A DNA stretch of 64,000 nucleotides from Cryobacterium sp. PH31-O1 (GTDB lineage Bacteria > Actinomycetota > Actinomycetes > Actinomycetales > Microbacteriaceae), in NCBI RefSeq assembly GCF_030063455.1, contig NZ_JASITB010000001.1, positions 124,001-188,000 of the forward strand, given 5' to 3'. A program made the position numbers and the translations under genes. The notes beneath the pieces were generated by a model. It saw only the letters and a program-made list of their open reading frames with translations, was not told the origin of the DNA and made no database searches. This document shows positions 57,560 to 64,000 of the stretch, in pieces. Positions within the stretch are counted from its first letter, which is position 1. Every line of letters starts with the position of its first letter.

Positions 57560-57597
57560 GTTACTTGTCCGTGACGCTTATGTTTCGCCCATGTTAC
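57560..57597 (-). promoter_or_regulatory. GlnR-type operator upstream of glnA1
   Basis: On the minus strand four pentamers GTAAC, GAAAC, GTCAC and GTAAC follow each other with exactly six bases between each (57597 to 57560). This matches the GlnR box gTnAC-n6-GaAAC-n6-GtnAC-n6-GaAAC known from Streptomyces and mycobacteria. It lies between the divergent glnA1 and RDD genes. Confidence 0.85.
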
Positions 57598-57625
57598 AGC
57601 GGCGGCTCCTCGGTAGACTCATCGG

Positions 57626-58054
57626 GTGCCAGACTCCAGCTCCCGCCCGAACACTTTTGGTCAGCTTCCGCCCAGCAAATGGCCGGGGGAGCGGCTCGGA
57701 TTACCCCAGATCGGCCCGAGTTCCATAGGCCGTCCCTGGCGGCGCCTGCTCGGCTTCGCCATCGACTGGGCGATCGCCATCGGAGTCTCCGCGATCTTCT
57801 TCGACTACGATCCGGCCGCGAACCTGATCATTTTCGTCATTATGCAAATCGTCTTCATTCCGACGATCGGTGCCAGTATCGGTCATCGTCTCGTAGGGCT
57901 GCGGATCATTTCCATCCACGGCGGGTGGGTCGGACTGTGGCGGCCGGTCGTTCGCTCCGTACTGCTGGGCATTGCGCTTCCCGCGCTGGTGTGGGACTCC
58001 GACCAGCGCGGCTTCCACGACAAGATCGCTGGGACAGCGCTTATCCGCCAGTAG
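57626..58054 (+). CDS. RDD-family membrane protein
   Basis: 142 residues from GTG 57626. A proline-rich N-terminus precedes the RDD core: RRLLGFAIDWAIAIGVSAIFF (R...D), NLIIFVIMQIVFIPTIGASI, GHRLVGLRIISI, and the C-terminal WDSDQRGFHDKIAGTALIR with the conserved aspartates. Three membrane helices. In M. tuberculosis an RDD gene is likewise beside glnA1 (Rv2219A). Function unknown. The 3' end enters a 14-bp tandem repeat. Confidence 0.88.
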   Translation: MPDSSSRPNTFGQLPPSKWPGERLGLPQIGPSSIGRPWRRLLGFAIDWAIAIGVSAIFFDYDPAANLIIFVIMQIVFIPTIGASIGHRLVGLRIISIHGGWVGLWRPVVRSVLLGIALPALVWDSDQRGFHDKIAGTALIRQ

Positions 58055-58129
58055 GGATTTGCCAGTAGGGATTCGCCAGTAGGGATTCGCCAGCCCGGAT
58101 TCACCGGTCGAGATTCGCGGGTCGAAATT
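58046..58129. repeat. Six decaying 14-bp tandem repeats over the RDD gene end
   Basis: Units of the form CGCCAGTAGGGATT start at 58046, 58060, 58074, 58088, 58102 and 58116; the first three are nearly identical and the later ones drift. The first unit contains the stop codon (TAG) of the RDD gene. Confidence 0.88.
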
Positions 58130-58161
58130 GCAGATTCGCCGGTAGAGCGAACGTCAGAACG

Positions 58162-58194
58162 ATGAAGGGCCGGACAACGTGTCCGGCCCTTCAT
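58162..58194. terminator. Bidirectional terminator between RDD and DUF4191 genes
   Basis: ATGAAGGGCCGGAC (58162-58175) pairs perfectly with 58181-58194 around AACGT, between two converging genes. Confidence 0.85.
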
Positions 58195-58210
58195 TCCTGC
58201 CTGAGCGGCG

Positions 58211-58918
58211 TCAGCCGCGCTGCGGGCGCGCCTTCATCGGGTCGACGCCCTTGGGGATGGGAAGTTTGGTGCCCATGGAATTGAGGCGGTTGTTCACGGC
58301 CAGCACTTCGGCCTTGGTCAGGGTGGGCTTGATCCGGGTGAGGCGGCGTGCCAGCTTGTGCAGCGGCACGGCGTCTTCGTCGGGTCCGACCGAGATCACG
58401 GTGACGCCGACGTTGCCGCCGATACGCACGATTTTGCGCTTCTCCTCGTCAAGCATGCGGGCAGTGCGCGTCTTGGGGCCCTCGCTGATCAGCACGACGC
58501 CGCCGCGACCGACCGCACGATAGACCGCATCCTGGGTTTTACCGTTGACGGCTACCGGCATCTCACTGCCGACCCAGCCCCGCTTGAGCGAACTGCGCAA
58601 CACTGCCCCCACGGCACCAGGCTGGCCCTCGATCTGCGAATAGGCGGCTTTCTCGGCACGTCTACCGAGGATGATAAGCATCGCCAGAATACCGGCGAGC
58701 ACGCCAGCGACGATCCAGAGCACCATCGTGAAGACGTTGCTGCCCGGGATCAGCAGGGCCAGTGCCAGGCTGATCAGAACGGGTATGAGGAAGGCCAAAA
58801 CCAGAATCCAGACGATGTTCGAGTCGTAGCGTCTCGTCATCTGGAAAACCTGCCACATTTGCTTCAAGCGGCCGGGCTGTTTTGCTTTTTTGGGGGTCTT
58901 TTCCTTGCTGCGTGCCAT
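58211..58918 (-). CDS. DUF4191 family membrane protein
   Basis: 235 residues. A basic start (MARSKEKTPKKAKQPGRLKQ) is followed by two membrane helices (about 37-57 and 62-84, LVLAFLIPVLISLALALLIP and VLWIVAGVLAGILAMLIILG) and a cytoplasmic domain with GQPGAVGAVLRSSLKRGW and RTARMLDEEKRKIVRIGG. This matches the family of M. tuberculosis Rv2219, which also lies next to lipA. Role unknown. It follows lipA by 48 bases on the same strand. Confidence 0.92.
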   Translation of the reverse strand: MARSKEKTPKKAKQPGRLKQMWQVFQMTRRYDSNIVWILVLAFLIPVLISLALALLIPGSNVFTMVLWIVAGVLAGILAMLIILGRRAEKAAYSQIEGQPGAVGAVLRSSLKRGWVGSEMPVAVNGKTQDAVYRAVGRGGVVLISEGPKTRTARMLDEEKRKIVRIGGNVGVTVISVGPDEDAVPLHKLARRLTRIKPTLTKAEVLAVNNRLNSMGTKLPIPKGVDPMKARPQRG

Positions 58919-58966
58919 GGGTATAAGACTACCCAGTCACTCGAATGCCGCGTGACCGAATTCGCA

Positions 58967-59956
58967 TTACGAAACGGCCTGGGCAAAGCCGAGCTGGGCA
59001 TCCGCCAGTTGGCGCAGTTCGGGCGGTATCGCCCGTCCGGTCGCGACCATGGACTGGGCCCACAGACGACCAGCACGATAGGACGAGCGCACGAGCGGGC
59101 CGGAGAGAACGCCCAGAAAGCCGATCTCCTTGGCTTCTTCGTTGAGCTCGACGAACTCTTCCGGGCGCACCCAGCGTGCCACCGGCAGGTGCCGGGCACT
59201 CGGACGCAGGTATTGGGTGATGGTGATGATGTCGGTTCCGGCCTGGTAGAGGTCGTGCAGCGCCTGGGTGATCTCCGCACGTTCTTCGCCCATGCCGAGA
59301 ATCAGGTTGGATTTGGTGATCAGGCCGGCGTTCCGGCCCTGGGTGAGCACGTCGAGCGATCGGTCGTAGCGAAACGCCGGGCGGATGCGCTTGAAGATGC
59401 GCGGCACGGTCTCCACGTTGTGCGCGAATACCTCCGGTTTGGCGTCGAAAACCTGGGCGAGGTGTTCCGGGTTGCCGGAGAAGTCCGGCACGAGAATCTC
59501 AACGCCGGTACCAGGACTTTGCTGGTGAATCTGGCGAATCGTCTCGGCATACAACCAGGCGCCCTCATCGGGCAGGTCGTCGCGAGCCACGCCGGTGACT
59601 GTCGCGTAGCGCAGGTTCATGGTCACCACGGATTCGCCGACGCGGCGCGGTTCGTCGGTGTCGTAGTCGGCCGGTTTTCCGGTGTCGATCTGGCAGAAGT
59701 CACATCGCCGGGTGCACTGGGAGCCCCCGATCAAAAAGGTTGCTTCGCGGTCTTCCCAGCATTCAAAGATGTTGGGGCAGCCTGCTTCCTGACACACGGT
59801 GTGCAGGTTTTCGCTCTTGACCAGACTTTGGAGTTTCTGGTATTCAGGCCCCATCCTGGCGACCGTCTTGATCCAGGCGGGCTTGCGCTCGATCGGCGTT
59901 TGGGCGTTGCGAATTTCCAGGCGCAGGAGTTTGCGGCCTTCGGGTACTGCGCTCAT
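58967..59956 (-). CDS. lipA: Lipoyl synthase
   Basis: 329-residue radical-SAM enzyme. The auxiliary cluster cysteines are in [13 protein letters not shown], and the radical-SAM cluster is [10 protein letters not shown]. The C-terminal serine ligand (RSSYRAGRL) is present. It inserts sulfur into octanoyl chains made by LipB on E2 and GcvH domains. Its start overlaps the lipB end by four bases (ATGA), so the two are coupled. Confidence 0.97.
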   Translation of the reverse strand: MSAVPEGRKLLRLEIRNAQTPIERKPAWIKTVARMGPEYQKLQSLVKSENLHTVCQEAGCPNIFECWEDREATFLIGGSQCTRRCDFCQIDTGKPADYDTDEPRRVGESVVTMNLRYATVTGVARDDLPDEGAWLYAETIRQIHQQSPGTGVEILVPDFSGNPEHLAQVFDAKPEVFAHNVETVPRIFKRIRPAFRYDRSLDVLTQGRNAGLITKSNLILGMGEERAEITQALHDLYQAGTDIITITQYLRPSARHLPVARWVRPEEFVELNEEAKEIGFLGVLSGPLVRSSYRAGRLWAQSMVATGRAIPPELRQLADAQLGFAQAVS

Positions 59957-60663
59957 GCGTGCGTCCTGACGGTCTCAAGGCTGGCGGGGGAGCAGCTGAC
60001 AGGGGAGCAGCTGGCGGGGGACAGGCTGGTCGGGTTCAGGCCCGGCGCGCGAAGGAAGGCTTCGGTGATGGGGTCGATCAGCTCGCCGGGGTTGACGGCG
60101 TGCCCGAGCACGCGTGACATCGTGGTAACGCCGGCGTCGCGGATTCCGCAGGCGACGATGCGCGAGTAGGGTTCGAGCGAGTTGCTGCAATTGAGCGCGA
60201 AGCCGTGCATGGTCACACCCTCGGCGACCCGAATGCCGATGGCGGCGATCTTGTCTTCGTGACCGGCTTCGCCGACCCACACCCCTGAACGTCCCGGCAC
60301 CCGGACCGCATCGATGCCGAAGTCGATCAGGACCTCGATCAGCATGCCTTCGAGGGAGCGAACGTAGCCGACAACGTCGACGGGTTCCTGAAGGTGCAAG
60401 ATGGGGTAGCCGACCAATTGGCCGGGGCCGTGCCAGGTAATTTTGCCACCGCGGTCGACGTCGATGACCGGCGTGTCGTCAATGGGGCGTTCCTCGGGCA
60501 GGGTGCGTTTTCCGGCGGTGTAGACGGCCGGATGCTCCAGGAGGAGGACGGTGTCCGGGCGCTCTCTGGCGACGACGGAACGGTGGACTGCGCGTTGGAG
60601 CTCAAGGCCCTCAACATACGGCACGGAGTTGGCGCTTAGCCCCGCGACGACAAAGTCGAGCAT
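59953..60663 (-). CDS. lipB: Octanoyltransferase
   Basis: 236 residues. The active-site lysine and cysteine regions are [20 protein letters not shown] (K) and [14 protein letters not shown] (C); [18 protein letters not shown] is the family signature. It transfers octanoate from ACP to the lipoyl domains. The C-terminal tail ([15 protein letters not shown]) is encoded by 15-bp tandem repeats and is longer than usual; it adds two cysteines unlikely to be catalytic. It is followed by lipA. Confidence 0.96.
   Translation of the reverse strand: MLDFVVAGLSANSVPYVEGLELQRAVHRSVVARERPDTVLLLEHPAVYTAGKRTLPEERPIDDTPVIDVDRGGKITWHGPGQLVGYPILHLQEPVDVVGYVRSLEGMLIEVLIDFGIDAVRVPGRSGVWVGEAGHEDKIAAIGIRVAEGVTMHGFALNCSNSLEPYSRIVACGIRDAGVTTMSRVLGHAVNPGELIDPITEAFLRAPGLNPTSLSPASCSPVSCSPASLETVRTHA
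59981..60040. repeat. Four 15-bp tandem repeats encoding the LipB tail
   Basis: CTGGCGGGGGAGCAG units begin at 59981, 59996, 60011 and 60026 with increasing divergence. Because the period is a multiple of three, the copies add five-residue repeats to LipB without shifting the frame. Confidence 0.85.
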
Positions 60664-60753
60664 CTCCCCAGTCTAGGGGCAGAGTTGGCCTGGTGGGCGG
60701 TGTCAGCGCCGGCGGCCGGCGCCTAGCGGATGCCTCGGCTCCTCCACCGTGAA

Positions 60754-60770
60754 AGAACATTGTTTGTTCT
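60754..60770. promoter_or_regulatory. Perfect palindrome upstream of the kinase-like gene
   Basis: AGAACATTGTTTGTTCT is a 6-bp inverted repeat with a five-base centre, lying between the divergent lipB and kinase-like genes. It could be an operator. It resembles an SOS box only loosely (spacer too long). Confidence 0.4.
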
Positions 60771-60826
60771 GCACGGATGCGGGATGCGCTACACGGCTGA
60801 CCGGGCCCCCACCCGATCATGGAGGT

Positions 60827-62761
60827 GTGAAACGACGCACTGAACTGCTACTGGCCCCGGTCGACGATACGACATCGCTTCGTCCTCGTCGTGGCCCGTA
60901 CACGCCACCTCGCGGTGAAGCTGAGGTCACCGCTGCGGGAACGATGCACACGGATGGCGTCGTCGCCGGACACCGAGTGATTCGCTTGCTGGGCACGGGA
61001 GATCGAGCCACGGTGTACCTGGGGCATTCCCCGAGCAACCAGGCCGTGGCCCTGAAAATCTTTCGGGCCGACACCGCGGCAGCCGGTATCGAGCTCGATA
61101 TCGCCGTGCTTACGTCATTGGCAGCGCCCGGGCTCGTGCACCTGCTTGATGTCGCGCAGCTCGCTGACGGTCGAATCTGCCTGGTGCTGGAACGACTCGC
61201 CGGGGGATCCCTGGCACGATACCTCGTGGCCAACCCGCGGCTGTCCCCCGAGGAGGTCGTAACGCTGCTGGCACCGGTCACCGTCGCGCTGAGGTCCATG
61301 CACGCTGCCGGGTTTGCGCACGGGAGCCTAAGCCAGGCCACCGTCCTGCTCGACGAGAACGGTCGAGCCGTGCTGACCGGTTTCGGCGCTGTTTCGCGGT
61401 TCAGCGACGATACCCGAGAGCGGATCCGACTGCTCCAGGCGGACTACGCTCGCCTGGGTATCTTGATGCAGTCCCTCGTCGACACGCTCGACCCGGCACA
61501 CCCGCAATTTCTGAGTGGGGCGGCGGTGTTGCGGCGATTCGAGGCCGCCACCAACCCGACCGGTATCCGGGGATCCGGGGCAAGCGCTGCCGGCGCGCCC
61601 CTGGGGACCGTGCTCGATGTCCTGGAACACGACCTCTTCGAGTGGGCCGATGCCGCACCGTTGCGCGGTTTTCCATCCGCTTCCCAACCAGACACGAACG
61701 CTCCGAGCCGGTCCGTTCCCGAGGTCCGCTCGACATCTCGTGGCGTCGTGCCGGCCCCCTCGGCCAGCGAACACGACATCGCCATTCACGAGTATGCCGA
61801 TCAGAACTGTACCAATCAGGCACCGAACAAGTTCTCAGACAATCGCCGGATTCATCTCGACGATGGTCTGGCCGGCCCAGCAGACCCCGACTTCGATGAC
61901 GGGTCCGCCCACGTTGACTTTCAAATCGACGACAGATTCGACCGTGAATTCGATGATCAGCCGCCCCGCGGACGCTTCGGTGCAGCCGGCGACGCCCTGC
62001 GCAGGTTCTCCGACCGCTGGGCGGTACGGGGGCGAGGATTGCAACCGCCAGCCTGGTTGGGTCGGGCCCTCGCGACCGTGGTCGACTCGCATCCGCTCAG
62101 AGACGCCGGGCACGTGCTCCGCAAGCGGCTGCACGGCCACCGACGGCCACTCCTGGTGTCGGTCCTCGGCGGTGCGAGCGTTTTCGTACTCGCTCTTACC
62201 CTGTTTCCCGTGTCTGGGCAGGCAGATGGAGTGGGGGCAGATAAAGACACAGTCTCACGGGCCCCGGCCAGCGACTCTCCACCGGCCACTGCACCAGCGG
62301 ATGCCGCAGGCTCGGCCGACCCGCCTGCCGACCCGCCTGCCGACCCGAACACCGATTCGAACACCGACCGGGCTGGCGCACGGCCCGTCGCGGACGGTGC
62401 GGCAGCCCCCGACCCGGCGGCAATAGCGGGAGACGACCCCGTACCGGCAGTCGTGGCGCTGCTTGCGCGCCGGGCGTCCTGTCTGGCGACCTCGTCCCTG
62501 GTCTGTCTGGTCGACGTGGATCAGACCGGTTCGGCCATGCTGGCCCTAGACAGCTACGACGCGCGCGAACGTCAGCAGGGCAGAACGGGCCGCAACATGG
62601 CCGACTACGTGGGTTTCCTGCCGGCACTGGCGGAACGAAACGGCGACTTGGCCGTCGTCGGGCTGACCCCGGAGCCGGGGGACGAAAAAGGCCAGCCAGC
62701 CTCGGTCCTTGTGGTCAAGGGCGAGGGTGGCTGGCGTCTCCGTGAGATATTCGACTACTGA
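60827..62761 (+). CDS. Kinase-like membrane protein with degenerate catalytic loop (pseudokinase)
   Basis: GTG 60827 gives 644 residues; GTG 60749 is also possible. Residues about 40-250 have a Ser/Thr kinase fold: glycine loop LLGTGDRATVYLG, VALKIF with the ATP lysine, LVLERLAGGSL. The catalytic HRD is replaced in FAHGSLSQATVLLDENGRAV and the DFG position reads LTGFGA, so both aspartates are missing. A low-complexity acidic linker leads to one membrane helix (about residue 452, LLVSVLGGASVFVLALTLFP) and a Pro/Asp-rich extracytoplasmic part ending in a small folded domain. It probably binds or regulates rather than phosphorylates. Confidence 0.75.
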   Translation: MKRRTELLLAPVDDTTSLRPRRGPYTPPRGEAEVTAAGTMHTDGVVAGHRVIRLLGTGDRATVYLGHSPSNQAVALKIFRADTAAAGIELDIAVLTSLAAPGLVHLLDVAQLADGRICLVLERLAGGSLARYLVANPRLSPEEVVTLLAPVTVALRSMHAAGFAHGSLSQATVLLDENGRAVLTGFGAVSRFSDDTRERIRLLQADYARLGILMQSLVDTLDPAHPQFLSGAAVLRRFEAATNPTGIRGSGASAAGAPLGTVLDVLEHDLFEWADAAPLRGFPSASQPDTNAPSRSVPEVRSTSRGVVPAPSASEHDIAIHEYADQNCTNQAPNKFSDNRRIHLDDGLAGPADPDFDDGSAHVDFQIDDRFDREFDDQPPRGRFGAAGDALRRFSDRWAVRGRGLQPPAWLGRALATVVDSHPLRDAGHVLRKRLHGHRRPLLVSVLGGASVFVLALTLFPVSGQADGVGADKDTVSRAPASDSPPATAPADAAGSADPPADPPADPNTDSNTDRAGARPVADGAAAPDPAAIAGDDPVPAVVALLARRASCLATSSLVCLVDVDQTGSAMLALDSYDARERQQGRTGRNMADYVGFLPALAERNGDLAVVGLTPEPGDEKGQPASVLVVKGEGGWRLREIFDY

Positions 62762-62803
62762 GTCAGCTCGGTGAGCGTCAAGCAGGTTCGAAGATGCCCG
62801 GCA

Positions 62804-64000
62804 TCAGATGCCGAGGTCGCCCTCGAACGCTCCGGCTTCGAGCCGTGCCTTCATCGTGGTCAGGAAGCGGGCAGCATCCGCTCCATCGATGATGCGGTGG
62901 TCGTAAGACAGCGCGAGGTACACGCTGGATCGGATGGCGATGGAGTCGAGGCCGTCGTTGGTAACCACAAGCGGCTTCTTGTAGACGATTCCGGTTCCGA
63001 GAATGGCGCTCTGCGGCAGGAACACGACGGGGGTATCGAACAAGGCACCGCGCGAACCGGTGTTGGTCAGCGTAAACGTTCCGCCACTCAATTCATCGGG
63101 CTTGAGCTTGTTGTCACGGGTGCGAGCGGCGAGGTCGGCGATCTGGGCGGCGAAACCGGCCAGATCGAGTTCCCCGGCGTTACGCACGACCGGAGTCAGC
63201 AGGCCACGCTCGGTGTCAACGGCGATACTGATGTTCTCCGAGGCCGGATACACGATCGTGTCTCCCTCGATCGTGGCGTTCACGATCGGGATAGCCCGAA
63301 GTGCCTCGGCGGCAGCGAGGGCGAAAAACGGCAGGAATGAGAGCTTGTTGCCCGTCTTCTCGGCGAACGCACCCTTGACCCGGTCACGCAACATAGCGAC
63401 GCGGGTGACATCGACCTCGACCACGGTGGTGAGCTGAGCTGATGACTGCATCGAGATGACAGCACGCTCGGCGACGACCTTGCGCAGGCGGGACATCGGC
63501 TGGGTGGTGCCGCGCAGCGGCGAAACCTCCACCACGGGGGCAACTGCGGCCGCGCCGCCAGCCGAGGCGGCCTGCACGATGTCTTCCTTGCGGATACGTC
63601 CGCCCACGCCGGTGCCGCTAATCGTCGACAGGTCGACGCCGGCCTCGTTCGCGAGCTTGCGCACGATCGGGGTGACGTAACCGCTGGTGCCGGCGTGTGA
63701 GCCACGAGCTGCGGGGGAGGCGACGGCCGGTGCCGCAGCAGCGACGGGCGCGGGTGCTGCAGCGACGGGGGCGGGGGCAACCGGTGCAGGAGCGGCCACG
63801 GGGGCGAGGGCGACCGGTGTTGGAGCAGCCACGGGCTCCGGTGCTGCAACCGGTGCTGGAGCTGCCACGGGGGCTGCGACGGGCTCCGGTGCTGCGACCG
63901 GTGCCGCGACGGGCTCCGGTGCTGCGACCGGTGCCGCGACGGGCTCCGGTGCTGCAACCGGTGCAGGCGCCTCGGCAGCGGGTGCGGCAGCGCCGGATCC
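62804..64000 (-). CDS. sucB: 2-oxoacid dehydrogenase E2 acyltransferase, C-terminal part
   Basis: The frame is open to the right edge, so the lipoyl domain(s) and start are outside. Visible parts are a long Ala/Pro linker, a peripheral-subunit-binding domain (YVTPIVRKLANEAGVDLSTI, GTGVGGRIRKEDI), and the catalytic domain ending in SYDHRIIDGADAARFL with the active-site histidine and aspartate. In M. tuberculosis dlaT (Rv2215) stands in this position before lipB. It would receive acyl groups from an E1 such as AceE or a succinyl E1; the exact substrate cannot be told from the fragment. The linker is encoded by roughly 30-bp tandem repeats (63850-63960). Confidence 0.93.
   Translation of the reverse strand, partial: GSGAAAPAAEAPAPVAAPEPVAAPVAAPEPVAAPVAAPEPVAAPVAAPAPVAAPEPVAAPTPVALAPVAAPAPVAPAPVAAAPAPVAAAAPAVASPAARGSHAGTSGYVTPIVRKLANEAGVDLSTISGTGVGGRIRKEDIVQAASAGGAAAVAPVVEVSPLRGTTQPMSRLRKVVAERAVISMQSSAQLTTVVEVDVTRVAMLRDRVKGAFAEKTGNKLSFLPFFALAAAEALRAIPIVNATIEGDTIVYPASENISIAVDTERGLLTPVVRNAGELDLAGFAAQIADLAARTRDNKLKPDELSGGTFTLTNTGSRGALFDTPVVFLPQSAILGTGIVYKKPLVVTNDGLDSIAIRSSVYLALSYDHRIIDGADAARFLTTMKARLEAGAFEGDLGI

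Noticed and set aside
60754..60770. LexA/SOS box
   Set aside because: The palindrome has a GAAC-n7-GTTC arrangement; the actinobacterial SOS box needs a four-base centre.

Overview
The window comes from a high-GC actinobacterium, most likely a member of the Microbacteriaceae (Cryobacterium-like). This rests on the DUF3145 and fatty-acid gene cluster, the dlaT-lipB-lipA-DUF4191-RDD-glnA-glnE-glnA2-panB order shared with Mycobacterium tuberculosis, the GlnR-type operator, the AhpE-type peroxiredoxin and the GAF-ANTAR proteins. The genus is inference; no 16S gene is present.

Left chromosomal block (1-13344): the end of a ScyD/ScyE-like secreted protein, then a complete potassium-uptake operon on the minus strand (a 27-residue membrane peptide, kdpF, kdpA, kdpB, kdpC, kdpD, kdpE). 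After it come a COG4315 lipoprotein, a short family A DNA polymerase, a secreted beta-helix protein and a DUF3145 gene.

Mobile island (13345-35720, 22.4 kb): it is bounded by 74-bp perfect inverted repeats and a 5-bp target duplication (TCTTA), and it separates DUF3145 from its expected neighbour fabF. It is nested. A Tn3-family backbone (tnpA, tnpR and four 38-bp ends or end-like copies) was invaded exactly at the tnpA start codon by a 4.8-kb transposon with 40-bp inverted ends and 9-bp direct repeats. That transposon holds a resolvase, a TniA-like transposase and a TniB-like ATPase, and it carries a secreted protein plus a DUF2283 partner. Further right are a four-gene secreted-protein/lipoprotein/MacA-MacB-like cassette, a decayed tnpR with another Tn3 end, an RHS protein with a hydrophobic tail and a two-helix partner, a frameshifted TnsA remnant, and a TnsB/TnsC-like element with an extra protein that looks like an ATPase lacking its P-loop.

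Right chromosomal block (35726-64000): the fatty-acid operon read leftward as aceE, fasR-like pucR, fabD, fabH, acpP, fabF. Then ahpE, tRNA-Val, two GAF-ANTAR regulators, a Nif3-like gene, a zinc-ribbon gene, rnpB, ppgK, map, panB, glnA2, glnE, glnA1 with a GlnR-type operator, an RDD protein, a DUF4191 protein, lipA, lipB, a degenerate kinase-like membrane protein, and an E2 acyltransferase running off the end. LipB and LipA would provide the lipoyl cofactor used by this E2. GlnE and GlnR would control glutamine synthetase.
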